A DNA stretch of 59,336 nt from a virus, in IMG/VR virus record IMGVR_UViG_3300042507_008591, positions 1-59,336 of that record. One strand, written 5' to 3'. Below, in pieces: positions 38,234 through 46,258 of the stretch. A program made the position numbers and the translations under genes. Positions within the stretch are counted from its first letter, which is position 1. Every line of letters starts with the position of its first letter. The notes below the pieces were generated by a model. It was not told the DNA's origin. It did not search any database and worked only from the letters and a program-made list of their open reading frames with translations.

Positions 38234-40500
38234 AGTTTGTAATTTAGTGAAATTGAGATTGTTTTCTCGTTTATTGTGTTTATTAAATTCCTGTTCGGTA
38301 ACTTCTGATATAGAATCGTTCCTTGAGATAAAAAGTCAGTCAATCCGAGTTTAAACTCCATCTTTTTGGTTTTATATTGGACCGTCGCGTCTACGAGGTC
38401 CCTTCCGTTTTCATAAATGTCGGAGTATCCGTTGAATCCAACTGCTGATATTCTCTCCCCGATTCTATTGTAGAATAACGAAACAGAAATGTTTTTCTTG
38501 GTGTAGAATACACCTGTGTTAATTATGTATGGAGACTGACCTTGTAGTGGTCTTGTCATTCCATTTACTGTTACACTTGAGTTGATGTAACTTAAGTTTG
38601 TCGAAACCGTGAATTGTTCTCCGATTTTTTTTCTGAGCTCCATCTCACCACCGAACAACACAGCCTGATTTGGATTAGAATAAGTCAGAATCAAATTGCT
38701 TGGTGATGAACCATTAGCAACCACTTGTTCAATCGGGTTGTTAAAATGTTTGAAAAATACCGAGGTTGAGAAGTTTTCAGTTGGTGTGAAGAAACTCTCA
38801 TATCTTAAATCTACATTTGTAATCTTTGACTTCTCAAGATTTGGATTACCAATCACTTGAGCATTTCTTACAAAATCATAGAAAGCAAAATTGCTTACCT
38901 CCCTAAACTCAGGACGAGCAACCGTCTGACTTGTTGAAAATCTAAGGTTATTAGACTCGGTTAAGTTATAGTTCAAGTTTACTGAAGGAAGGAAGTCGAA
39001 ATAGTTTCTGAAGACTTGTATTTGTCTTCCGCTAAAATCAGCAGTGTTTACCAAAAAGTTTTGGTTTTCGTTTCTAAGACCTCCTGAGTAGTTAAGTCTT
39101 CCAACTTTACCGGTAAACATTACAAAACCCGCCAAGAGGTTTGACCCACCATTGTAACTATCAGTATTGTTTGTGATTTCACTCAAAGTTATTTTATCAC
39201 TATACCTGAACACTCTTGCGTCAAACATTCTAAGTTTGAATTGTTCAGTGATTCCCCAACTTAATTTTTTACCCGTAATATTGTAATGAGTTCCAAGTCC
39301 ATGTTCATTCATTTTAGACCAAAATCTGTAGGTGTCCCTCCATACAAAATTCATGGTGTCTTGTGAACCTAATGAACGAGCCAATGGAGTAATCCTGTAG
39401 TCAGGTTGATTACGGTTCATCCAAAAGTAATTCACTCCAAAAGTTTTGTTCAACCAAGTTTTTTCATATTGAGAAGTGTAGATGAACTTTTTATATCCAA
39501 TAGAGTTTGTGTAATCAAGTTCTTGTAGGTTGTCGTAATTCTCACCAGTTCTGTGAATAAAAAGATTCTCACCCTGATAATTGAATAGATTTCTTACCGT
39601 AAACTTCTTGGAACCAAGTAGAAAAGTCGGATTGAACATAACACTTAAGTTTTGTGTGTTTGTATTTACCCTGTCATTGTAATCATAAGTTAACTCCGTC
39701 AAAGACTGGTAGTCCCTCCTATTGGAGTAGGTAATTGAGTTTGAATTCCTGTAAATTACATTAGCGACGAATCCGAATCCACCTTCTTTCAAACGAACTC
39801 TATTAATGATAGAATAATTGAAGTTGAAGTTTAGAGGATTTGTTCTGTCTTGAATCTCAAAGGTTGTCGGAATCATTGAGGTGAAATATCTCCTTTCCTC
39901 GAGTGAACTCATCCTGAATTCTTTGGTCGTTGGAAAAAGATTTGGTAGGTCACTGAACTTCACATACTGACTTGGTTGAAAAGTAGACAAAGTACCATAA
40001 GATGTGCCAACAGAAAATGATTGACCAGCGTCGACAAATTCACTCTTTGTGTTGATTTGGATTACACCGCCAGCAAAGTCATTCGGTAGGTTAGCACTTG
40101 CCGTTTTGTTTACCATCATATTTTCCACAACATTACTTGGGATGATGTCAAATGAAAAAGCCCTTCTGTCAGGTTCGGTTGATGAAAGAAGGGCTCCATT
40201 AAGAAGTACTGAATTATATCGGTCGTTAAGTCCACGGATGATTACGAATCGGTCACCCTGAATGGTAAGACCCCCAACTCTTTTGAGTGTCTCACTTAAG
40301 TTTTTATCGGGACTTTTTTTAATTATTTCTTGGGACATCCCATCCACCATTGTCACACTGGTTTTTGCCTGAAGGTTTACAGAACCTTGGGATTCTCTTT
40401 TAAATGTTGTTTTTACTGTAACTTCTTCGAGTTGACCCTCCAAACCTGTAGTATCAACTTGTGACTGAAGTCCAAGTGATAGTAATATTGTTAATAGCAT
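38230..40500 (-). CDS. TonB-dependent outer-membrane receptor
   Basis: After a short signal peptide ending LQSQ, the plug (about 15-150) shows LSETLKRVGGLTIQGDRFVI, RGLNDRYNSVLLNGALLSST and FDIIPSNVVENMMVNKTASA. The remaining 600 residues are a 22-strand type barrel. At 756 residues it is full length. There is no N-terminal carboxypeptidase-like domain, so it differs from SusC. Such receptors import iron complexes, vitamins or glycans with TonB energy. I see no phage-specific feature in it; a moron gene that alters host uptake or blocks superinfecting phages is inference. Confidence 0.93.
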   Translation of the reverse strand: MLLTILLSLGLQSQVDTTGLEGQLEEVTVKTTFKRESQGSVNLQAKTSVTMVDGMSQEIIKKSPDKNLSETLKRVGGLTIQGDRFVIIRGLNDRYNSVLLNGALLSSTEPDRRAFSFDIIPSNVVENMMVNKTASANLPNDFAGGVIQINTKSEFVDAGQSFSVGTSYGTLSTFQPSQYVKFSDLPNLFPTTKEFRMSSLEERRYFTSMIPTTFEIQDRTNPLNFNFNYSIINRVRLKEGGFGFVANVIYRNSNSITYSNRRDYQSLTELTYDYNDRVNTNTQNLSVMFNPTFLLGSKKFTVRNLFNYQGENLFIHRTGENYDNLQELDYTNSIGYKKFIYTSQYEKTWLNKTFGVNYFWMNRNQPDYRITPLARSLGSQDTMNFVWRDTYRFWSKMNEHGLGTHYNITGKKLSWGITEQFKLRMFDARVFRYSDKITLSEITNNTDSYNGGSNLLAGFVMFTGKVGRLNYSGGLRNENQNFLVNTADFSGRQIQVFRNYFDFLPSVNLNYNLTESNNLRFSTSQTVARPEFREVSNFAFYDFVRNAQVIGNPNLEKSKITNVDLRYESFFTPTENFSTSVFFKHFNNPIEQVVANGSSPSNLILTYSNPNQAVLFGGEMELRKKIGEQFTVSTNLSYINSSVTVNGMTRPLQGQSPYIINTGVFYTKKNISVSLFYNRIGERISAVGFNGYSDIYENGRDLVDATVQYKTKKMEFKLGLTDFLSQGTILYQKLPNRNLINTINEKTISISLNYKL

Positions 40501-40591
40501 GGTTTTCTAAGTTTCACCGATAACTACAAGAACCCAATGTTAAGTTTTCTAAAATGACAAAATCATAACGGAACCTTAACTTTGTATTAAC

Positions 40592-40619
40592 AAAAACCCC
40601 CACTTTTCAGTGAGGGTTA
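40592..40619 (-). terminator. Terminator after the RNA repair operon
   Basis: Leftward ACCCTCAC / GTGGGGGT-type stem and T-run directly after the kinase gene. Confidence 0.75.
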
Positions 40620-40624
40620 CAATT

Positions 40625-41044
40625 TTAAATTAATTTGATTTCGAATCTGTTTTTCATTTGCTCTAACTTTTCTTCAGGTACTCCATGTTGATTTACTCCA
40701 CCATGTCGGTTTTCCACTACAACGGTAAATACCATATATCCATACTTTTCAGCTAATTTAAAATACTCTTCCATTTCCCACTCTTGAGTAAATGTATTGG
40801 ATACTACAATTTCAGGATAGTATTGTGGATTCAGTTCATTATCCTTCATACGGGTTTCAACCTCATCTCTACACCACTTATGGGCTTCTCTTAATTTACT
40901 TGCATCAAATACATAATGTCCTTCCAAATCATAAAAAAACTTATCAGCTTCACATATTGCATACTCATTCCAAATAAAATTTGCAAATGTTGATTTACCA
41001 CTTCCTGGTAATCCTCTTACTAACGTTAATATTTTTGGTATCAT
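40625..41044 (-). CDS. Polynucleotide kinase-like P-loop kinase
   Basis: TLVRGLPGSGKSTFANFIW is the Walker A loop and ENRHGGVNQHGVPEEKLEQM the lid region typical of the PNK-like kinases related to N4BP2 and T4 Pnkp. At 139 residues it holds only a kinase domain. It would phosphorylate 5'-OH ends of RNA (or DNA). It is the last gene of a three-gene unit with the phosphatase and the ligase, separated by 4 nt, so RNA end healing is likely. Confidence 0.82.
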   Translation of the reverse strand: MIPKILTLVRGLPGSGKSTFANFIWNEYAICEADKFFYDLEGHYVFDASKLREAHKWCRDEVETRMKDNELNPQYYPEIVVSNTFTQEWEMEEYFKLAEKYGYMVFTVVVENRHGGVNQHGVPEEKLEQMKNRFEIKLI

Positions 41045-41048
41045 AATT

Positions 41049-41696
41049 TTACAATCTTTTTTCGTGATGGTCTTTTGGTAAGGTTAATTTTCGGGAAGGA
41101 CGGTCCTTCATAATGTTACGGATTTCCTCAAAAGAAATCGGGTATAAATCATTTCCGTCCACTCCAACATCCATGGCTCTACCCTCGTTGATACGAAGGT
41201 TGGGTGGAAGGTGAACGTGTCCGTGAAGGTGAACAACACCGTCGTTCATTCCGTCCCATGAGGCAATGGGGTAGTGCATACACACCATAGAATATTTCAA
41301 AACCTCTTTGCCCATGGACTTGCGAATATCCAAGTGAAGGTAGTCCTGACAAGATGAAAAGATGTCTTGGATATCACCCTTGTTTCTACGGATGTGGTGG
41401 TCGTGGTTACCGAAAGTCAGGTGAATGTTCTTACAAAGAATCCGACTACGGAACTCAGCAATAGATTCAAATCCACCGAACGACCAATCACCCAAGTGAA
41501 TCAAGATATCGTTCTCACCCACCATCTCGTTGATTCTATTCACCAATGTATCGTTCATATGGTTCAAGGACTTATAATCACGGGTCAGGTTGTCAACACC
41601 CGTCCAATTGGTGGTGGCACGACAAATGTTTCCGTGGTTATAATGAGTGTCTGATGTGAAAAAAAGACCCTGTCCTTTTTCTAATACGATTTTCAT
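41049..41696 (-). CDS. Calcineurin-like metallophosphoesterase
   Basis: All binuclear metal motifs are visible: FFTSDTHYNHGN, HLGDWSFGG, LTFGNHDHH, CMHYPIASWDG and HLHGHVHLPP. At 215 residues it is a complete single-domain enzyme. In bacterial Pnkp a phosphatase of this fold removes 2',3'-cyclic phosphates before ligation; the position between the kinase and the ligase suggests the same here. An exact TATCTTTG box lies 4 nt before the ATG, so the gene may also be expressed from its own promoter. Confidence 0.9.
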   Translation of the reverse strand: MKIVLEKGQGLFFTSDTHYNHGNICRATTNWTGVDNLTRDYKSLNHMNDTLVNRINEMVGENDILIHLGDWSFGGFESIAEFRSRILCKNIHLTFGNHDHHIRRNKGDIQDIFSSCQDYLHLDIRKSMGKEVLKYSMVCMHYPIASWDGMNDGVVHLHGHVHLPPNLRINEGRAMDVGVDGNDLYPISFEEIRNIMKDRPSRKLTLPKDHHEKRL

Positions 41697-41700
41697 ACAA

Positions 41701-41708
41701 CAAAGATA
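41701..41708 (-). promoter_or_regulatory. TAnnTTTG host-type promoter box (TATCTTTG)
   Basis: Exact consensus leftward, 4 nt before the start at 41696. Confidence 0.5.
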
Positions 41709-41717
41709 CGAATTGTT

Positions 41718-42791
41718 TTACAACTTACGAAATTCCGGCTTGATAATCTTCCAAATTATAGAAGAAATGTTTTTACCATCCAACATACCAAACAATATTG
41801 ATGGGTGTTGAAACATGACCGCACACTGAGCAAATAACTTTCTATTACCCAATCTTCTGATAGAATCAAAGTGGTTTTGGTATTCCTCTTCCAAGTTGTT
41901 AAACTGAATAATCAAAGATTTCTCATAGTCATTGATTTTGGAATAAAACTCATCAGGCACATCCTTCAACAAGTCATCCATATTACCACCGTTGGATAAT
42001 ACCTCCCAAACCGCAGTTGTCGACAGGTTGGTCATAACTTTATGGAGACGAACATATTCTTCAAACTTGATTTTCATCCTGAAGTTGCCAGGTTGGAATC
42101 TAAGAACAAAACCTTCTTTGTTGGTTTCGTTCTTTTCTTTCAACGACTTGTATAACTCATCAGAGAAGTTGAAGTGTTGTTCGGTTTTTACCAAATTATC
42201 TTTAACACCGTTAGCATGTAGAATCATCTTTGCGGTAGTCCAGTGTAGTTCAGTGTCGTCCGTTGGTTTCCATTTCCAACTCTCATTCAAAACCACAGAT
42301 AAAAAAGTTACCTTTTCCTCACCGTAGTCAACAACGATACGGTTTTCAGGGTAGATGATTTCTACCAAGTAAGCATATTCCTTAGCCCATGAACCCAAGA
42401 AATACTTAGATTTAACAATCTCAAGACCTTTTATGGCTTGTTCAGAGGTAAATGAACCACGAGTTGCCATAATCCATTCATCTTTGTAGTTGAAAAGAAT
42501 ACCCAAGGACCCATCCATCTTTTCTTGGATGTACACATAGTCACCTTTTGTAGGTATCATACCCTTTCCAACAACCTCCTCGTAATTAAAGAACTTATTG
42601 AAAGGGCGAACCAAAATCGTACCGGTAGTATCTTCAGTAATTAAACCTCGACATTGCAGAGTCACCTCGTCCCACAGTCCCTCATACTGAACCTTTTCAG
42701 TGTAGTTCCATATAGTCAATGGAAGGGTTGGGTGAGTTTGTTTGTACAACAACCCATCTTCATAGTACCGGTGTAAAGTCTCTAAGTTCAT
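41718..42791 (-). CDS. T4 Rnl1-like RNA ligase
   Basis: YIQEKMDGSLGILFNYKDEW has motif I with the nucleotidyl lysine. IMATRGSFTSEQA and LVEIIYPENRIVVDYG are downstream motifs, and EGFVLRFQPGNFRMKIKFEE gives motifs IV and V. With the start at 42791 it has 357 residues, near T4 Rnl1 (374). It seals RNA, typically a tRNA cut by a host anticodon nuclease. The frame is open upstream to 42899, but the TATCTTTG box 4 nt before 42791 supports the shorter start. It is the first gene of the repair unit. Confidence 0.93.
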   Translation of the reverse strand: MNLETLHRYYEDGLLYKQTHPTLPLTIWNYTEKVQYEGLWDEVTLQCRGLITEDTTGTILVRPFNKFFNYEEVVGKGMIPTKGDYVYIQEKMDGSLGILFNYKDEWIMATRGSFTSEQAIKGLEIVKSKYFLGSWAKEYAYLVEIIYPENRIVVDYGEEKVTFLSVVLNESWKWKPTDDTELHWTTAKMILHANGVKDNLVKTEQHFNFSDELYKSLKEKNETNKEGFVLRFQPGNFRMKIKFEEYVRLHKVMTNLSTTAVWEVLSNGGNMDDLLKDVPDEFYSKINDYEKSLIIQFNNLEEEYQNHFDSIRRLGNRKLFAQCAVMFQHPSILFGMLDGKNISSIIWKIIKPEFRKL

Positions 42792-42795
42792 ACGA

Positions 42796-42803
42796 CAAAG
42801 ATA
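42796..42803 (-). promoter_or_regulatory. TAnnTTTG host-type promoter box (TATCTTTG)
   Basis: Exact consensus leftward, 4 nt before the start at 42791. Confidence 0.5.
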
Positions 42804-42820
42804 CAAAAAATCTACTGAAT

Positions 42821-42851
42821 AAAAAAACCCCCACCTTTTTAGGGGTGGGGT
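42821..42851 (-). terminator. Terminator after the 42868 gene
   Basis: Leftward CCCCACC / GGTGGGG stem with an A-rich loop and a T-run. Confidence 0.75.
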
Positions 42852-42867
42852 AATAAATCTTTGAATT

Positions 42868-43827
42868 TTATTGGTTAGAAACCTCAAAATACATCCCACA
42901 TTTTTCTATTTGATTCAACCGAAAAAATTGATTTTCAGGTTTAATAGTCCCCTTGTACAACAATGACTTGAAATACTCAGGGTTTTGAGTTAAATGAAAT
43001 ATATCACCATCTTCCCCAAAAATCAAAAAGTTTTCATGTTTGTTCGAACTATTAATGAAAATGTGTGTTAAGTTACTAATTTCCCACTTTTTCAAATTTA
43101 ACTTCCCATCTTCAATAACCCCATCTAAGATGTTGTCAAAATATTCATCGTTGAAAAGGTTTTTAGGAAATTGTTGACAAAGCCAAGTTTCAAGAATGTC
43201 TCTTGTTTGTGTTGAGTTGAGTTTCAATCTTTCGACTTCACTATTAAAATGTTTAATAGCCTTTTGGTTCATTAACTGACCATACAGTACCGATTTGAAA
43301 ACGAATGGGTTCATACCGTATTCTCCAAATTTATTCAACATAATCCTATTCAAATCAATCCCACTCACATCAGTGTAGAGTCTTGGTGTCCCCCCTTTGA
43401 TATTTTTGGTTCCGTAGTTTTTATGATGAATATCATTTTTTGATGGTTTAGTAACAGTATTGTGAAGGGTCAATAATAACATAAGTTCAAATTCCCCTGT
43501 GTGAGCATTCGGTGTTCCAATTGGGGGTGTTTCCAAAATAAGTGACTCAACAATTGGTTTGTATTGGAGTTTGGTTAGATAGTCCCAAAGATTGTATCTG
43601 TATTGTTTGTCTCCGTTTAAAAACTCGTCTGAAGACCATATCTTACCTTGAGTACAATCGGAAACAAAATTTTCTAAAATGTTCAAGTCGGCTTCAGAAA
43701 AATTGAGAGCTGAAAAAATGGACCTTTGACACTTAAGTTTAGCCTTTTTGCCTTTTTGCGAAGAAAACTTCAATAAATTATACAGTGTTTTAGATAAACG
43801 GTTTAAATCGGCTCGTGTAGCTTCCAT
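42868..43827 (-). CDS. Putative type II restriction endonuclease (partner of the methyltransferase)
   Basis: A 319-residue protein with no recognised family. It starts MEATRADLNRLSKTLYNLLK, has a basic patch (KGKKAKLKCQRS) and a central acidic strand HTGEFELMLLLTLHN that could be part of a PD-(D/E)xK-like site. Its position directly downstream of a Taq-like adenine methyltransferase, with the same orientation, is the main argument: restriction enzymes are often unrecognisable but lie beside their methylase. An exact TACCTTTG box gives it its own promoter, consistent with delayed expression relative to the methylase. Confidence 0.5.
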   Translation of the reverse strand: MEATRADLNRLSKTLYNLLKFSSQKGKKAKLKCQRSIFSALNFSEADLNILENFVSDCTQGKIWSSDEFLNGDKQYRYNLWDYLTKLQYKPIVESLILETPPIGTPNAHTGEFELMLLLTLHNTVTKPSKNDIHHKNYGTKNIKGGTPRLYTDVSGIDLNRIMLNKFGEYGMNPFVFKSVLYGQLMNQKAIKHFNSEVERLKLNSTQTRDILETWLCQQFPKNLFNDEYFDNILDGVIEDGKLNLKKWEISNLTHIFINSSNKHENFLIFGEDGDIFHLTQNPEYFKSLLYKGTIKPENQFFRLNQIEKCGMYFEVSNQ

Positions 43828-43849
43828 GAAGAAAATTATTAATTTTCAA

Positions 43850-43857
43850 CAAAGGTA
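43850..43857 (-). promoter_or_regulatory. TAnnTTTG host-type promoter box (TACCTTTG)
   Basis: Exact consensus leftward, 22 nt before the start at 43827. Confidence 0.5.
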
Positions 43858-43902
43858 ATACACACGAATGTTAAATCCAAATAAATCTAAAAATATTTTC
43901 AT

Positions 43903-45156
43903 CTATATCTCGAAAGGTAACGATGAAAAAGCGGTTGGTGTAAATGAGACTTTGTTGTTGGAATACATATTAGCCTCAGATAGGATTTCTTTAAATTGAT
44001 AACTATTAAGATAATCGGTCATTAGTTGTAAATCAAGATTAAGGTTATTTTTTGGGAATAAAGCAAACACACCTCCCGAAAAATACGTTTTAGGCTCACC
44101 AATCCAAAAAGGGTTTAAATCTCTTGTTTTCATTAAACCATATATTCGTGGTCTATCGGATTTCATAAGTTCTAAATTTCTCAGAGCCCCATAATGCCAC
44201 CAATTTTTAACACCAAACTTTTTTATTTTTCTTTTTAAGAGAACTTCTTTTTTTGAAAGAATATATTCACGTGTTCTTTTTGGGATATTATCTACAGATG
44301 AATACTTATCCAAAAATAAATAATTCTGTAAAGTCTTGCTCGTAGTGACCATTTGTATGATACATTCATTTTCCAAAGTTGTATCATTATCTAACTTGAA
44401 TACAGGCTCAGAACCTGTGACAAGACCAACTTTAACATCAAAATAATCAGATATCTTATTTGATGTTCGTTTATTTATCACAAAACTTACCGTTTTACCA
44501 TAAATTGTTTTTTTATCTTTGTATGTGTTAGAATGGAAATCTTCAATTGAGTCATAATATTTTGTTTTACCATTATACCCTCTTTGATAACGAAAAATAC
44601 ATAAGGCTGGAACATCAGCATCGTCAAAAAGTTTTTCTTCTCCACAATCAATAAAATGAGTGAAATCACCATTTACTTTCAAATAGTCCCTTAAAAATTG
44701 CGAACTTGTGTTGTATAACCACTCTTTTGGAACAATGAATATTATTTCACCATTGTCTTCTAAGACTTCTATAGAATATTTTATAAACAAATAATAAAGA
44801 TTTCCATTACCTTTTATTTTTTCAGGTAATAAATCAATGGTACTAAGTTCAACATTTTTAAGCTTAACAAATGGTGGATTCCCGATGACAGATGAGTATT
44901 TTTTATTATTTTTTATGTAATCAAAAAAATTACTCACGGTAATCTCTGATTGACAAACTTTTGTTTCAACTTTTTCGTAATCCAACTCACAAGCATAAAT
45001 TTTTTTGTCATGAACTTTTTCGACCGCATTTATAATATGCCCGGAACCTGCAGATGGTTCAAAAACATCACCTCTGTTTTGGATTAGAGATACCAACACA
45101 TTTAAAACTTTCTCTTTTGTTGTAAAGAACTGACCCCTTTGTTTTTTAATATCCAT
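43903..45156 (-). CDS. Type II N6-adenine DNA methyltransferase (M.TaqI-like)
   Basis: QRGQFFTTKEKVLNVLVSL, the SAM motif FEPSAGSGHIINAVE and the catalytic motif SVIGNPPFVKL are those of gamma-class N6-adenine methyltransferases. LDYEKVETK carries the acidic motif II residue. The C-terminal half (about 230-417) is a target-recognition region of the TaqI/Eco57I kind (FWIGEPKTYFSGGVFALFPK). It has 417 residues and probably no nuclease domain of its own. Together with the downstream gene it could form a complete restriction-modification system. Confidence 0.9.
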   Translation of the reverse strand: MDIKKQRGQFFTTKEKVLNVLVSLIQNRGDVFEPSAGSGHIINAVEKVHDKKIYACELDYEKVETKVCQSEITVSNFFDYIKNNKKYSSVIGNPPFVKLKNVELSTIDLLPEKIKGNGNLYYLFIKYSIEVLEDNGEIIFIVPKEWLYNTSSQFLRDYLKVNGDFTHFIDCGEEKLFDDADVPALCIFRYQRGYNGKTKYYDSIEDFHSNTYKDKKTIYGKTVSFVINKRTSNKISDYFDVKVGLVTGSEPVFKLDNDTTLENECIIQMVTTSKTLQNYLFLDKYSSVDNIPKRTREYILSKKEVLLKRKIKKFGVKNWWHYGALRNLELMKSDRPRIYGLMKTRDLNPFWIGEPKTYFSGGVFALFPKNNLNLDLQLMTDYLNSYQFKEILSEANMYSNNKVSFTPTAFSSLPFEI

Positions 45157-45159
45157 ACC

Positions 45160-45167
45160 TAAATATA
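45160..45167 (-). promoter_or_regulatory. Host-type promoter box variant (TATATTTA)
   Basis: One mismatch to TAnnTTTG, 3 nt before the start at 45156. Confidence 0.4.
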
Positions 45168-45237
45168 CAACAAAATTTTATTATAACAAACTATAAATAT
45201 CATCTTCATTTCATATAGTGTATTTTCAAATCAAACT

Positions 45238-45267
45238 AAAAACCCCCACCTTTTTAAGGGTGGGGGC
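45238..45267 (-). terminator. Terminator of the transcript through the DIP1984-like gene
   Basis: Leftward CCCCCACCC / GGTGGGGG stem with T-run. Confidence 0.75.
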
Positions 45268-45454
45268 GTTGGGCTGAAGGGGTAAGAATTATTTTAAAGG
45301 AGTTTTGAGGTTATTGATTCTCTCTTTAACGAATTTTGAGTCCGAGTGAATTTGTGAATTTTGACTTTCAATCCCGACATCACTTATCTTACTTTAGTAG
45401 TTTAATGGTAGAACTTTGCTAGTCCGAAATTCTCCACCCAATCAGTCACCAACT
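45268..45454 (-). other. Untranslated stretch of about 190 bases before the terminator
   Basis: No reading frame of note. It lies between the stop at 45455 and the terminator, so it is a long 3' UTR or a small RNA. On the plus strand it holds a tRNA D-arm-like string (45397-45413) flanked by two ACTTTAG copies (45391-45397, 45452-45458). Confidence 0.4.
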
Positions 45455-45892
45455 TTAGATTTCAGTGGTTCCGTTGTGGATGTCCAACTCATCTTGGATT
45501 CGTTCAATCTCTTGTTCATACCAAGAGACGAGGTTATCCATCTCAACTTTGGTGATGACGGTAGTTTTCACCACACTTGCGGATTCACCGTAACGTTGAT
45601 GTGTTGAAGTCTTACCCTCAGAACAGTCAATACCACGAAGGTACTTAACCAATCCCTTGAGTTCCGACAAACGGAAAATTTTATGGTAAACGTTTTGGTT
45701 TGCCATGTGGATACGGGTCTTGAGAAGTGCCAAGTCCGAAACCACCTTCTGAAGTTTATCCATGTCTTCCTTGGGGTCGTAAGAGCGAATAGCTCCTTCT
45801 TCCACAGAGTTGTACTTTTGGATACGCGTCACCAACTCTTGAATCGACTTGGCGAGTTTGTTTTTCTCTTTGAGTGCTTGTTTTACTGTCAT
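45455..45892 (-). CDS. DIP1984-family protein
   Basis: The 145-residue helical protein starts MTVKQALKEKNKLAKSIQEL, continues with RIHMANQNVYHKIFRLSELK (residues around 80) and ends WYEQEIERIQDELDIHNGTT. This matches the DIP1984 (septicolysin-related) family, usually a small coiled-coil protein of unknown function found in bacteria and phages. It is 1 nt from the upstream membrane protein gene, so they are coupled. Confidence 0.75.
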   Translation of the reverse strand: MTVKQALKEKNKLAKSIQELVTRIQKYNSVEEGAIRSYDPKEDMDKLQKVVSDLALLKTRIHMANQNVYHKIFRLSELKGLVKYLRGIDCSEGKTSTHQRYGESASVVKTTVITKVEMDNLVSWYEQEIERIQDELDIHNGTTEI

Positions 45893-45893
45893 G

Positions 45894-46178
45894 TTATTTG
45901 AAAATTAAATGAATAAAGTTTGAAACGAAAAGTCCGATACCGAATGCCATAATCTGAATCGATACTCCATAAGAACCAAAAGCACCGAATCGGTTGGTGT
46001 GAATATCAATAAACATTTTCTCGCACTCTTGGATTTCTTCAGGGGATTTTGCCAACGAGATTTTCTCATCGAGTTGAACTTGGAGTTTATCTTCTTTACG
46101 TGCCATGTACGCCCTGACACCCCACGCGGCAATCAAGGTCAACCACCCAAGAAGATTTATAATATCAATTGTTGTCAT
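45894..46178 (-). CDS. Two-segment membrane protein, 94 aa
   Basis: One hydrophobic segment at each end (IINLLGWLTLIAAWGVRAYM, about 6-25, and IMAFGIGLFVSNFIHLIF, about 76-93) with a charged helical loop between them that would lie in the cytoplasm. No family recognised. Located upstream of the DIP1984-like gene; a membrane partner for it is possible. Confidence 0.7.
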   Translation of the reverse strand: MTTIDIINLLGWLTLIAAWGVRAYMARKEDKLQVQLDEKISLAKSPEEIQECEKMFIDIHTNRFGAFGSYGVSIQIMAFGIGLFVSNFIHLIFK

Positions 46179-46258
46179 AGTAAAAAGGGTTTTAAAGTGT
46201 AAAAATACAAATAAAAAACCGACCAGTCAAATTTTTTGATGACATAGTTTTCAACAAT

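Noticed and set aside
45391-45458. A full tRNA on the plus strand
   Set aside because: Only the D arm fits; no anticodon stem, T arm or acceptor pairing can be built.
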